Source: Cladopsammia gracilis
Lineage: Eukaryota; Cnidaria; Anthozoa; Scleractinia; Dendrophylliidae
Direction of reading: 5' to 3'
Length of the DNA: 64,000 nucleotides
NCBI GenBank assembly: GCA_022457155.1
Contig: JAJGOT010000114.1
Coordinates: forward strand, 1,257,001-1,321,000
Part shown: piece after piece, positions 12,001 to 27,000 of the stretch
Layout of the letters: each line of letters starts with the position of its first letter
How positions within the stretch are numbered: position 1 is the first letter of the stretch
The notes under the pieces: model-generated
What the model saw: only the letters and a program-made list of their open reading frames with translations
Databases searched by the model: none
Told to the model about the DNA's origin: nothing
Position numbers and translations under genes: made by a program

Positions 12001-15000
12001 AAATCAGAGAATATTAAACGAACGAACGATCAATGAATGAATGAAAGAATGATTAATAATTAAACTGAACGAATGAAGTAAAGGGTAAGTGAATGGAAGG
12101 GTGAATACCGTAAATTAGCATTGTTTTTTTGCTAGAACAAACAAAGGGGAACGTAGCCACTAATGAATGAAACTGAACTGAACGAATGAATGAAAGAGTA
12201 AGTGAATGGAAGGGTGAATGAAAGTTTGATAAATAAATGAATGGACCAACCTCGTCCCCAGCCTCTTCTCCGCTTTTAAAATGGCGGGTCGCCCTGGATA
12301 CTAAAAGAATCGTGGAGTATTTCGTCACGTGACACAGGATGAACTGGCATTTTCAGTGGTAATTTCCAGCGATATGCAGTCGTGTGTGTTTTCTGGTAAT
12401 CTGAATCTGAAGACATGTTTTACCCGACAAAGCACTCCAGGTTTTTTGGAGTATTTTGACAGTCTTGTCCAGGGGTTTCTTGGCCCCCCTCTCCCCATTT
12501 TGAACTCGGGGAGGGCCCTGGTGCCGAGAATAGAATAGAATAGAAAAACTTTATTTACCCACGGTGACTTTGTCAAAAATTACAAATAATTGCACTTTTG
12601 TTTTTCACAAAAGCCGTGAAAATATATAACTACATATTCTAATTACAATATTTTACATCAGTATATTAACTATGAATAAAATAAGTATTTCGGTTAAAAC
12701 AGAGCAATAATTCGAAAAAATACTAAAATTCAACAGGGAGATTGAGAGATGCTAGTTTGTTTTTGAATGCACTCGCAGACTTTTCAGATTTTATCTCTTC
12801 TGGTAATAAATTCCAAACTTTCGCTCCGGTGTATGCAAAGCTTTTTCGGTATTAATCAGTTTTAGCTACCGGTAAAGCTAGATTGTAACTAGAAGTCCTT
12901 AGATTATATTATGGATAGATGGACGGATGGATGGATGGACGGTCGGTCGGATGGGTGGGTGGATAGACGGACGGACGGACGGGTGGATGGACGGGTGGAT
13001 GGATGGACGAATGGATGGATAGATGGATGAAATGGATGGGTGGAGATACGGACGGACGGATGGACAGACGGTGGATGGATGGACGGACGGACGGACGTAT
13101 GGATGGATGGAGAAAAGAGTAAAAGAAGGAAAAAAGTAAAATACCGATGAACAAGTACACAGGTGAAGGCAACAAGGAAGGAAGCTGCAACGAATGGATA
13201 GAGGAAACGAAGAAAAGAGAACGAATGAGTGAATGAACGATAAATAAATAAATAAATAAATAAATTCTTTAAAGACACTACCAGTTACTAGTGTATCAAC
13301 AAAACATGATTTCTTGAGTGTATTTCATTTCATTTATGTACTTTCAATAAACAGCTTATTTCCACGGACAAACTTTTACAGTCGACGCCCATCGCAAAGA
13401 CGTGGCTTCTCTTCTACCGGCCACTTTCGTGACGGCTTCTATGAAAGCCTTAAATCCAGGAACGTGGATGCTAAACTGCCTTGTTAACGATCATTATAAC
13501 GCCGGTATGTACGCCTTGTTCAACGTCACGAAGTGTGCCGGCAAAAGCGGTCACGTGCCAACTGTAAGTGGCGGGAAAAAGAGAACGTACTACATCGCGG
13601 CAAATGAGGTACCGTGGGATTATGGACCGACTGGTAAGAACAACATGGATGGAGAGAGCTTGACAAAACCAGATAGGTAAAAAGTGATGTTTTAAATAAA
13701 GGGACACTGTCTCGGCTGAAATATCGTGTTTTCATGATTACGGCCAGGAGCTTGCTTTAAGCTTACTTTATTGTCTTGAAATTGGAAGAAACCATCACTA
13801 AAAGTGATAGAAGCAAAGAAATATGAACTAAACAGACAAAATAACGAATAGAAAAAGTTAAAATTTCACAATAATGGCAAGCTTGATTTATTGACAGGCG
13901 GTCAATAAATCAAATTTCATGAACTGTAATCCACTTCAATCCTTGCAATCTTGCAATCCTGCGGTTTTATCTCCAAACTACTGCTTTTGTCTTGCTATTT
14001 GTTGGAGTTTGGCGATACAACGTGGAAATTTAGTAAACTGTTTTATTCCTCAGTATAGTGTAACACATGATTTCAACTGCAAGGAAGTAAAGACCTGTTA
14101 TATCAAAGGAACAAATCAAGAAAACCTATAAAAGCGCGGTGTAACATACTGTGTGAAAATATGGTTAACCGGCGTGGAATCGATTAAAATGTAAAATTCT
14201 AAATTACAAGTTAATTGCTTTTATTGTTTCTTTACTCAGTGATTCAGCCGTGTTCTTTACTCAAGGAGACAAGAGGATTGGAGGAACGTACCTCAAAGCA
14301 ATTTATGAAGAGTACACCAGCAGCAGTTTTACAACTAAAAAGCCGAACAAACCCAAACACCTTGGATTCCTGGGGCCGGTCATTCGAGCGGAAGTCGGCG
14401 ATGTGATTGAGGTGGTCTTCAAGAACAACGTAAGAAAACAACTTAACTCTTTTAACTCCCAAGAGTGCAAAAGATCAAAATTCAAAAGAAGGCCCAAATT
14501 TCATTTTGTACCATGGTACCATGCAAAGGTTTCATTTGAATGGTCACACCATAGATTTTGGAATTGGAGGGTGGGGAGGGTGGGGAGTTGGACGCAGGGG
14601 GTGGGGTTTGGTTAAGCAAAACGCCCAGGAGAGGGGGAAGGGGGTGGGGGCGGGATCCGAAGGTGTGTAGAATTTTTTATTGCGTTCGACGTTAGGAGAA
14701 CGCAACCTAAACTCAACAAGCGAGAGGCCTGGGAACGAACATTTAGCGGAGAGACACTCGATTTTGTGGGTGGGTCAAGTACCGGAAATACGTGATAGAC
14801 TCTTCCGGCAAGGTGCGCGCGCACGTTTTTCTCCTTACGCGTACGTCATAGACTCATCCTGCAAGTTGCGCGCGCACATTGGCTTGCCATTTTTTGTCAC
14901 CTCTGCTCTATTCGGTAAATTTAATCTATCATTTTTGCAAATAACTGCAGTGTTTTTACAACGAAGCTTGATCGGGAACATGTTTACTGCTTCTGAAAGG

Positions 15001-18000
15001 TACAGAAAGTCCTTTATTCCAGCTACAAAGAAGCGAACATGGCGCGTATTATCGTTGTGTTAGATGCCATCGATGAGAGAGAAGTCGGTAGAAAACAAAC
15101 TAATACTAATTGATCATATGAGTCATTGTACTCATATGAGAAAGAGAAAACGAGAAAAAAAAAGTTTGGCAGGCTGCCTCCTCAAGGTCAAATGTGGCAA
15201 ACCTCAATACCCATAACAAACATTCGAACGCACTTAATAATCCCTGATTACTGCTAGTTTATATTATTTGTTCGTATTCACGAGTTGGCTCATAGAAGCC
15301 TCTGATGACTATTGACGTTAGCAGCTACACAAAGCGCTGGATTGTAGGCACCTAGCCTCTGTTTTTTTTCTCATAGCTTCTTTCGTAGGCAACTGAAAAG
15401 AAGACTCCCAGGGGATGTAATTTCTGAATGGAATGAATGAGCTGGACAGTCATTATTCTGATGGCACGATATATAGAGGCCCACGCGTCATCATGGGAAA
15501 ATCTCGGGACTATTTAAAGGGCTAAGCGGGGGATATTTATCATTCTACGTCGGTCAGTCTTTTCGAAAGATGCCTTTTTCGTTTACGTTTTTATTCAGTA
15601 AATACGATGGGTAATGAAATGTTATAAAAAGTATCAAGTAATGCTATCAATTTTTTTGTACATTATCCTCGAGTTCCAGTCGCACTGCACTTATATGGGG
15701 AATACGTTTTCACATTTATTTGGCCACATTCTAAAGGGTGGTGTTTTAGTGGTTTTTCGTATCTGGCGTGGTATAATTTCCTGAGCTTTTGTAATGTAAA
15801 TGAAATGTAATTTACAATAAAGGACCATAAAGGTCAAGAGAACAGACAGAATATGTTATAACGATACAGTCATCAGATGACTGACTGACTCATCCATAAT
15901 AAACTGACATAATGAATGTCTCGTCTTAGTGGAGGCAGAATATTTAGCGTCCGTAAAAGACTCGATCTTGGTATCTCGTCCCAGTTCTTCTCGTCTTCCT
16001 TATTCTCTCTCCAGGTCCCCCAAGCCTCGAGTCTAACGTTGACCGCAGAGGAGGCTAGGTTCCCCCCCCTCCCCCCATGTTTGTTTTTGGCAAAACTTGC
16101 AAATATTTTGTCCAAAGTGCGAGTCGGCCCAAATTGAACATTTAATTAAAAGCGTATTGTTATTTTGTCTTTGTTTAATTCTTGGGCAGGCAAGCTATAA
16201 CTACAGCATACAACCACATGGAGTTTTTTTCAACAAATCAAACGAGGGAGCCTTGTACCAAGATCGTACATCCGGGGCTCAAAAGGCTGACGATATTGTG
16301 AGACCAGGCCAGATGTACACTTACCGGTGGACTGTACCCGAGGAAGTGGGGCCAACCAAAGATGACGTACAATGTATCACGTGGTTGTATTATTCCAGCG
16401 TGGATCCTGTCAAGGATACTAATTCCGGTAAGCCTCCGGTTTTGAGCCATTGGAGAGATTAATTGAGCCGATTTCAGATTCGTTTTTTATTTGCGTTTGG
16501 GTGTGTTTGAAAATGTTGGAAACACATTTCAAAGAAGATGGAAAAGTTTGATTTCGATAGCGCGTGCAATATACTGTTGATGCTGTAGCACTATATATAT
16601 GTAATTAGTATAGACTAAAACAGCGGATAGCGTTGTTGGCGTCCTCCAAGCAATTTGCGCGCGAAAATTGTAATCGTGGACAGGAATGAATGAGTTAAAA
16701 ATCATCATTTTGTGCTATATTATCTCACTGTCTTATTACGTACTTAAAGAACTTTTTACCTCAGTGTCGGTGGCCGGTGGTGGATATTTACTATAGTCAC
16801 CTTCACTTCGTCGAATAGTTGTTAATTATTTCTTAGGCATCGTGTTGCAGGCTTTCTTCGAAACGTCTACCTTTTCAGTGGGGGAATTGTTCTCGTAAGT
16901 AAGCGATCATCTCTATTTGCGACCACCTTTTTGAAATTCCGAAGGTGGTGGCTTACGAAAGCTTCAACAGTATGCGTTTCAAATTGTTGCGATCTGCCGG
17001 TGTTTGATTTAATGATGTCCCTTAAAGCATCTCTGACACCTCCGTGGTTGTTGTTTTATTGACAGGTTTGTTTGGTCCACTGCTAACGTGCAAAAAGGGA
17101 TCACTGAATAATGACAACACGCAAAAAAACATCGACAAAGAATTTGTGCTGCTTTTCACTGTCACAGACGAGAGTGAATCCTGGTATCACGAGGAGAACA
17201 AGAAAAGGGCCAACAAGCCGAACCAGATAAAAGATGGTAAGTTTAGGTGGCTCCGTTGTTTTATCGGACGAACTTGTGTGTGACAAACTGGCGCGGATTC
17301 TGGGGGTCAGCAACCACTATTTCACAGCAAGGTTTTTTTACGTGATGGAGTCATACTTTTTCGGATAGACTTTCTGTTCATGTGTGTTCGTGCCTATTAC
17401 AGTGATATCTCTTTGTCAGATTTGAATTTTGTCCCTAAGCTTCGGTGTGTCAGAGTGAAGAAAGAATGATTTATCAAAGGCAACTTATACTTCTTAACCC
17501 AGTTTACAGCTAGGCTGGTCCCCTCAGCTAAACGGCCTTGACAATACAACTACGGGCTGTTGGTAGTGCTGCTGCGATTCTTGGCTTTCACTTCCGTCAT
17601 CTCATGTCACATCAAAATTCAGAAGCATTAAAAAACAGATTTCCATACCCAAAAAATCTCATCACAAAAGATTGGATTCACTATAAGTTACATTGTATCG
17701 GTTTATAATCGTCCATTTCGTAAAAATAACTTTCGACTGGTTCAATTTTTTTTTATTTTTACGGCTTATTTGAAGTAGCGTGACGAATTGCGTGACACAG
17801 TTAAAACCTTCACAAATCGGAAGCAAAACATCGTTAAAACCTGAAACGTGTGGTAAAGGATTATGACACTGGTGTCTACATGCCATGTTAGAAACTGCTT
17901 TGTAGGATGTAAAGTTTAGACTTTTGAATTTTTATGACATCATGTGCAAGCCAAGAATTCTAACAGACCGTACAGCTGTGTGAAAGTTAGTACCCTGGCC

Positions 18001-21000
18001 TTTGTGTGCAAGTGAGGCTTAAAGTGGTCTTTGTTTTGATACAAACCATTCTGCTTTTCATATATAAATCATGGTGAACAAAGGCTGGTAAGCATTAGAA
18101 CAACATGATTTATATGATTAAGTCCTTTTTCGTTCTTATTTAAATCGGCCCATAAAATGTTGTTGTGGATATTGTTACAATATTGTTGTGATATTTCAGA
18201 TGATGAAGATTACCTCGAAAGTAATAAAATGCATGGTATTAACGGATACCTCTATGCCAACCTGCCCGACCTGAATATGTGCCTGGCTGACAAGGTTTCC
18301 TGGCATCTGATTGGCTTAGGAAATGAAGTGGACATGCATACAGCTTACTTTTACGGAAACACTTTCATCCATGACGGCAATGTGAAGGATACAATCAGCC
18401 TCCTACCAGGTCAGTATATACAACAGTTGAACCTCTCTAATACGGTCACCGAAGGGACAGAGCAAAGTGTCCGTATTAGAGAGGTGTCCGTATTATAGAG
18501 GTCACCACGATGACGTCACTTTTAAGACTCCACTGACAGTTTTTGTTCAGTAACTAAAAACAGGTCCACACTCGTCTTTTAACTGCACCTAAATTGATTA
18601 ATACACAGCATTGAGACACTGTCTATCAGTAGTGTACTACATTGTAAAATTCTCAGCTAAATAAGGTATACGAATCGCTGTTTTAAAACGAAACGAACTA
18701 CAACGCAATGCTGCATGTGAAAAAGTAATATAAAGTACAATTCTGAAAACGTCTTTCGATATATGTTTGTAACCACAAACAGGAAATTCTATTACTTACT
18801 CAAACTATTATCGCCTAATCACCGGAGTGTCCGTAATAAAGAGGTTAAGTTTATATAAATATGCTCTCTGGGGCCGAGATTTAGTGTCTGTTGTCCGTAT
18901 TAGAGTGTCCGTATTACAGAGGTTTTTTTTAAGACAAGAAGCTGTACACAGCTTGAACTCGTGGCGCCTTTAACTCATTGCAGCATTGATTCCCAAGTGA
19001 TTTGAGTGCTTTTACAGAGAAACATAAGCTTAAAATTATGTCTAATCAAAGGCTCCTAAGAGCCAACCCGACAAGAAAAAATGCTAACGCGTAACGCGTA
19101 AAGCAATATTGCCGTAAGCTTACGTTTTCATACTGACACAGTTCGATATATATATATTTTAAATTAAACGTAAGGATTTTTGACGAACGAAAAAAAAAGT
19201 ACATCACTTTCATAATGTCCAGTTCGAAAAAAGAAAAAAAAAAGGAAAAAAAAAAAATAAAAGGACTTTGTGGAGATTCGAACTCGGGCCGTCCGGGACT
19301 AAGCCACAAACTCAATCACTGTGCTGTCCACGAGCACATCCTACCTACGAACTAAATTTTATTATTTTAATCTAGATACGCATCAGAACGCGTGTTTAGG
19401 TTGCAAAATCCTTTTAGATCGATTTTAATGTTGCACTAAAAACTCCATATGCGAAACATCTGTAAGCTTATTGTTGTTTATATTCGTTTACATCAAATTA
19501 ATTATTGTTATCGTTGGATTCACGTTGAATTCCTGTTACGAAACGTTTTCGTAACAAAGCATTTGCTCACTAAGTTTACAGCTGATGGAAGGAGCGAGTG
19601 AGTGAGTGAGTGAGTGAGAGAGTGAATTTTATTTAAACACCCTTGCCGATAACCTGTTCATCATGCTTTCACGTATACACGGGTTTAAAAGTAAGACTAC
19701 ACTGCATTCACTAGATTCAGTAGCTGACACTTAAGCTCACCCGGAGCTCGATCGCTAAGCAAATGGCAAGTTTTTAAAATATACAAAACACAGAACTTGC
19801 CAGAGCAAAAATCCCACAGGAATAAGCGGCGAACACAATATCAAACGGTCCTATCCATCCATGAACGCCTTGAATTGTCTTGAAAGTGTGCAGTTGTACG
19901 CAGTAATTTTTTATCTTGGTTCTCGAGAACACACACGGAGAGATTTTACGGTATGTATTTCATGGCCGAAAGCCATATAGTCGTCGATATAGACTTAAAT
20001 ATGCGTGCATACATTTGCATGCGCTAATGTGACACGAAAAAAAAAAACAAGAAAAGTCAACGCCGGATTTACAACTCGTGTGCTTCGCCACGAGTAAAAA
20101 TATGTGAGAATTTTGTCGGGACATAGGAAACTGTCCGTAATAGAGAGGTGTCCGTAAGGAGAGGTTCAACTGTACAGACAAACCGCTATTAAGCGGTCAC
20201 CCTTGGGCAATAGCCAACTGACCGCTTAATAGAGCATGTAATGTGGCACAAATTGAACTAGACTGATGCGAAATTGCTCACGATGTATATTTTATTGCTA
20301 ACAGCAACTGTAATACAAAATGATAAACTGAACAGAAATTATTTTATTTAATAAGTAGCTGTATGTCCAAGGACGTTTATGCCTGGCTATCGGATTTTAT
20401 AATGTTGTTCGTAAGTCAAATCTTTGTTGTACACCACATCATCAAACGTTTTGCCATCACTACATTCAACATGAAACGAAAAAATTAGTTATCATGGTTG
20501 TCTGTGATTTGGGGCCGCGTAGCATTTCGTGAAGCAACTCGCTCACTTTGTTAATAGTGCAAACGAGATTTCTTCCGAACTATTAAACTACTAGGTGACT
20601 GTTAAATAGAGGTGAAATACAATCAAATTTGTCAATTGGAGAATCTAAACTGTGACCGCGTCCGCTCCGCTTAAAAGTTATAGATTTCTTTCTTTTCCAA
20701 GTTTGGGCAATTTTGTGTGGCCTTGAAATGATTACACGGGAACATAACCAAAGCAACAAACGAATTAGAAAGAAGTAATTTGATTGGTTCAGCGAACGGG
20801 GGCAAACGCGCGTGGCGTTAGGTTCGTTTAGCGAACACGTAATGCAAAGCGAACCTATTGTGAGCAAAATGTAGCTATTGTTTTTGACGTCATTCGCTTT
20901 TTAACATTTTGATAGGTCAACCGAACAAGCTTCTTTCCATATATGGGATATTTTTTTGCGGAAAAACGTTTTTTTTAAAAGATATACTGTAGAGTATGTA

Positions 21001-24000
21001 TCTCAAAGAATAATGCTGAGAATACCTACAAACTTATCATTTTATTTTAGGATTATTCGCTACTCTAAGAATGACTCCAGATAACGCGGGAGAATGGGCA
21101 CTAGTCTGTCGGACCAACGATCATTTTTCAGCCGGCATGCAGGCGAAGTACACCGTCAAAAATAATTGTGGGAAGGCTTCGAGCGTGAAGCCGTCTGGGA
21201 TTGTTCGTTGGTACTACATTGCTGCAGTGGAAGTGGAGTGGGACTATGCACCTACTGGCCAGGATGTCTTAGAAGGAATGGCATTGGACAAAAGCGAGTG
21301 AGTATAACAAGCGAAGTCTTTTTATGCAGTTCTCACACTCATGAATAATTCATGACGAGAACACAAAGGAAATCATTACCGTGAAGGAGGTTTTGATATC
21401 CTGCCTTATCTGTTTAGATTTTGGCGATTTTATTCCTTCGTTTTCTCCGCATTGAACGATTAGTTTGAGAGGCTATATCAAACACTCGAAAGAGTGTCTC
21501 GTCAGTGAAATGGGTTAAAAGAAATCGGCTGCGCCTCGTTTTTCAACCCACTACGCGGTGTTTGGATATCTGATGAAACACTGTGCCTCGTGTTTGATAT
21601 ATTACTTGAACTCTTTTCGAGGGGACCCACACTCGCGATGAGGAAATGCAGTGTCTGACTGAGAATTGACTCAATCGGGATTTCATTAAGTTGGTCAATG
21701 AAGGGAGATGGTTATTTATTACAGTGCAGTTGCAGATTCAGATTGCAGATTCATACTTTATGGTAAAGGGGTGGGACGGGGGCGGAGTGAATAAAGGGAA
21801 GGGGGGAGGGGGAAAATGTTAGAGGGCGGGGCCCCCGGTCGCCTCCCCTACATTTGCCACCGCAGTGGTCACTCAGGGATAATCCACTGTATCGTGCACT
21901 CGCGCATACAGACTCACAACATTTTTTAAATGTCTTAAATTTTTTACATTTTTATGGTACTTGAAAGTTTTTTAGTAAATCGTAAAATGATTTAGTAATC
22001 TTCACGGAGCTTTAAGCTTTCAAAGTAAAAACCTTATCATTAATGGACTTACTTTATTTTCACTTATTTTTATTTTTACGGATTTCTGTCGTTTTCGACA
22101 CCGGGTTGTTGTAATGGTTTGCTTTGAATTTTTACGCGGAGAATTCTTGCGGCCGGCTGACTAAAGCCCCATTTACACTGCAGAAAATTTTAGGCACGGC
22201 TCGAATAAAAGTGGTACGCGTACCCAAAAAAATAGTACTGATTAGTCATTTACACGTCCTTTCTTCTACCGTGCTAAACGATGTAAAATTATGTTTTGGT
22301 ACGGGTAAAAGGCTCAACATCTCGGCCAGCGTACTCGATTCTTGTTTAGTGCACATGCTGTCTCAAATCGGTGCTGACCAAAGGCGCGAAGGCTCATCAG
22401 AGAAAAGTTGGTCCGGCACGGCTAATCGTTTACACTGCACACCTTATCCGAGCTGGGCTAGATTTTCAGGATCGCGTACCAATTTTATCCGTGCTCGGAC
22501 TACCTCTCGACATGGTCCGAGCACGGGTGAAAGTTTGGTCCGGCACGGATGGGGCAAAGTAGTTTACACGACAAAATCTATCCGTGCCGAACCAATTTTT
22601 TTGGTACGCGTACTTTTTTCATCCGAGCCGTCCCAAAATTTTTCGGCAGTGTAAATGGGGCTTAACACATTGCGCATGCTAACAGTTTGACTGCAGTTAA
22701 ACGCCTAATCATACAAATTGTGGCGTAGGCTTGGCTCAGTTACTCTTCCTGATCTTTCAGTTTAGTTTTAAAATTAATGTTTGGTGGCCATTTAAAATAC
22801 GGGTAAAGTCTCACATGAACCACATGCGGCCCACACATCTGGAACTTAGCCCGGTTTCTATAGCATGGAGCTGTCGGGGATATTGGTACCCCACACTCCC
22901 CTGATTGACACGCTAATTAGTAGGGTTACCCTCAGCATTGTGTAGGTTTCCTAAGCAGTTCATATACCCGTAGCAAGATTTTATTTACATGGTCACTAAG
23001 ACTGCAATAAGGTAATTTTGACTAAACTCAACCGGTGTGACTTCTCTCTTTCAGCGAGGCAAAAACATTCACAACCAATGGAGACCAGCGGATTGGTCGA
23101 AAGTATAAGAAAGTCGTGTACCGCGAGTACGAAAGTGCCGAGTTTAAAGTGCAAAAAAAGAGGACCGCTGCTGAACAGCACCTGGGGGTACTGGGTCCGA
23201 TGTTACATGCTGAAATTGGCGACAAGATCAAGGTCGTATTCAAAAACAATGCAGCTGGGAGATTTTCCGTGCATCCGCACGGTCTGTATTACAGGTATAG
23301 AATAATTTGCTATCCTCTTGATGAATAATGCAGTGAGGAAAGGCGCTTGTTTCGCTGCACCATTTTAACAAAGTTGTGTTGACAGTGGACCACTCAAGCA
23401 GTTTAAGGCCTGGGTTTAAAGTGTGTTCGGAAAATATGGTATACACTTAATATCTTCGCCGTGAAAACCTAGATCAAAATGAAATTTTCCCTGAATGTTA
23501 ATCTTGATGTTTTCTTTTGCCTTAACGCAAAAGTTTGGTCACGTGACATGTCACGTGATCAAAATTTTAAAATTACGTAAATCGGCGATTTGGTAGCGAA
23601 TTTTCTTTCTATAGTTAAATAAATTAGCTTTTCCGATGGAGGGTTAACATATTTAACCTTCTACGTTTGGAATGATTGTCCTCAAGTCTTTAAATTAAAG
23701 TTATAAATAATAATAGGTTGAATTTTGGACTGAAAAATGACCTTTGTCCTCATAATTTTTTTTTAGAGATTAATGGACACTCATTCCAAACGTGAAGGGC
23801 TGGAGATATTTAATCTGCATCAGAAAAGCATTTTTATTTGATGTTTTCTCTTAAACCCGTCACCAATTCGTCAAATATTTGCTATTTTAAGAAAAATGGC
23901 CACGTGACATGTCACGTGACCTATACCAAAGCTTATTATACTTAAAAATGTTAAGGACGATAATATCTTTCTATGTGCCAAATTTTGATTCAGTTCCATT

Positions 24001-27000
24001 CCGTTTGGAAAAGTTATTACGAATAAACCGTTTTTTCCTGGTCAAAGCCCTTGACCCAGGCCTTAAACTACTTGAGCACAACTTTTAGCGCCATACACTT
24101 TATCTTGGGTGAGAGCAAACAGTGTTAAATAAGACGACACGAAAAGAAGAGGAAACTACAACAACAACAAAACTAAATACAACCTCTGTCAAAATGAGAC
24201 ACCATGGCTGTTCATCGTGTTATTTTTGTTGTTGTTTTATTGCTTTCTTGTAAATGGTCTTTTGTTTTTTTCAGCAAAGGGAACGAGGGCTCCAACTACA
24301 ACGACGGCACAAGCGGCGCCAATATGGCCGACAACGGCGTGGATACCGGTAAAGTGTTCACGTACAGTTGGGATGTCCCTGAACGTGCAGGGCCTGGGTC
24401 GAACGGGCCCGCGTGCATCACATGGGCCTACTACTCAGATGTGAATCAAATAAAAGACACAAATAGTGGACTCGTGGGACCACTGATAGTCTGCAAGAAG
24501 GTGAGAAAGAGTTTCCGTTCTTGATCAATCTGGTTAAACAAAGCGATATTACTGATATCCGAAATAACTTATACATAACACAAGCCTTTTATGTCATATT
24601 GGTTAGGGGCAAGCGCATCTTGCGATGGAAATAATTTACCTTCCACCAGAAAAAATATGTCAACGGCTGTTGTCGGGAAAACTTGGAAGCCGTACAGAAC
24701 GCTAAGAAACGTTCGTGAATACGACCGCAGAATATGCAACGACATGATTGACTGTATTCTCCAAAGTATAGTACAAAAGTTGGTAAAACGTATTAACCCT
24801 TTCACTCCCAGAGTCAATTATGGAGACATGAAGTGTAGTTCTAACTTTTGATTCTGCGGACGAAATCCTATGGTGTGTCCATTCAAATGAAACCTCTTTG
24901 GCAGTACTTTTGCATGGTACCATTTGTTCTAACTTTTGAGTCTGTTGATGAAATCCTATGGTGTGACCATTCAAATGAAACCTCTTCAGCAATACTTTTG
25001 CATGGTACCATTTGTTCTAACTTTTGAGTCTGTTGATGAAATCCTATTGTGTGACCATTCAAATGAAACCTCTTCAGGTGTACTTTTGCATGGTACCATT
25101 TGTTCTAACTTTTGAGTCTGTTGATGAAATCCTATGGCGTCACCATTCAAATGAAACCTCTTCAGCAGTACTTTTTTGCATGGCACCATTTGTTCTAACT
25201 TTTGAGTCTGTTGATGAAATCCTATGGTGTGAACATTCAAATGAAACCTCTTCAGCGGTACTTTTGCATGGTACCATTTGTTCTAACTTTTGAGTCCGTT
25301 GATGAAATCCTATGGTGTGACCATTCAAATGAAACCTCTTCGGCAGTACTTTTGCATGGTACGATTTGTTCTAACTTTTGAGTCTGTTGATGAAACCTCT
25401 TCGGCGGTGCTTTTGCATTTGGGATTTTTCTTGAATTTTGATGTTTGGCACTCTTGGGGTAAAAGCGTTAAGAGGTCACAAATCACTACGAAAACCACCT
25501 CAGGAATTTAACAATATTTTGTCAATGAAATTTTTGTCAATGGTTAAGAAGTGCTGTGGGGATTAACCTGCGATGAAACACCATCAAATCCAGGGTGAAG
25601 TAAGAATACTCCTAAGCACTTCATGCTTCAGAAGATGAAGTTTTAACTTCCTGTAATTTCCACGCTTAAAAGCGTGGAAATTACAGGCAACTGTAAACTT
25701 TACACGGAAGACTTGAACAAACATCAGCAAATGGGCGACCATTTTACTTCAACAATTACCCAAATTCATTTCTTTTTTTCTTTCTTATTTAAATTTTGTA
25801 ATCCCAGTTGAGCTAAAATAACAACAGCCCTCCCTAATTTACATGAGAAAACAAAAAACTGTTGGGTTCTGGTGCAGTGGAACCTCGATTTAGCGAACCT
25901 CTATTACATATAACGTACGGCAAAATGACAAGTAAAATGTGGGGCAGTACGCAGCTCTCACAAGGTCTTCTCTGATTTGCTGAGAAAACAATAGAACAAA
26001 CAACACAACAATGGACCATAGCCCTGAAAACAATAGAGCTGCGTGTTACCCAGGTGCAATGAAATTAGAGGTTGTTAAGAGCTGCGTGGTATCTGTAAAA
26101 TGTATGGAACAGAACCTCGATATAACGAGCCAATTTCCCCAGTCCCTTGGCACTACGTTAAATCGTGGTTCCACTGTTGTTGTAACAAATGTGGGTCCCC
26201 AGTAGGTTTTTCGGGATATGGGATTTATTTGGTTATTTTTAGGCCGGGATTCGGGATATTGGAGGAAATTGGGAGTGGGATTCGGGATTGTAATTATGAA
26301 CGGGATGCGAGATTTGGCGATATTACGAACCGAAATGACACTAGATGAACCAGGGTTGAAAAGATTATAAGTTTCAGTCTATCAGGCACAATATAATCAT
26401 GCTTCATTTCGGTTTCCAAATGAACGTTGTGATCGCCGAAAAAAAGTGTGAATGAAAAGGCTATCATGAAGCCTCGTTAACAACAGCTTTAGTTACAATA
26501 TTGACGGGGGTGACTTTTGGACACCATGCTATTGTGACCGGGATCGGAATTAGCTGATAAAAACAGTGGGGATTATGGGATTGTGGGAAAATTTTGCATC
26601 CCATCTAGGGGGGAGTAGTAATACTCTCAGACTCTTCATGCTACAGAAACCGAGTTAAGCTCCGGCAGTTGTTAGCCATTAGGCTTGTGAAGACTTTTAA
26701 CAACAGCCGACCATCGATACTAATGGTGAAGCATAATCAATCGACCTCATCGCCTGATAAAGACTAGCAGTAGGCCGTCGAAACGTCGCGGTCTACATCT
26801 TAATCAACTAGAAACACTTTACTATTGAGTGAAATGCATATTTGTTAACTATGGACACCTAAAGCGTGTTTACTGACTTTATCTCAATACCTTATCAGGG
26901 TACCTTGACGAACACAAACATGCGAAAGGATGTAGATCGGGAGTATGCGATTATGTTTACTGTTCTTGACGAAAATGAGAGCTGGTACTTAGACAAGAAC

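Noticed and set aside
12904..13278. 124- and 93-residue minus-strand ORFs with SIHPSVRP repeats
   Set aside because: They translate the GGAT/GGAC tetranucleotide repeat.
19240..19335. Functional tRNA gene on the minus strand
   Set aside because: The B box is good but the A box and acceptor stem are degenerate and the same unit recurs with a shared body at 27239, so it is a SINE head.
22124..22654. 176-residue plus-strand ORF
   Set aside because: It lies almost wholly within a Harbinger-like MITE and reads through its TIRs.
24702..25328. Minus-strand ORFs with repeated [11 protein letters not shown]
   Set aside because: They are frames across the 88-bp tandem array.
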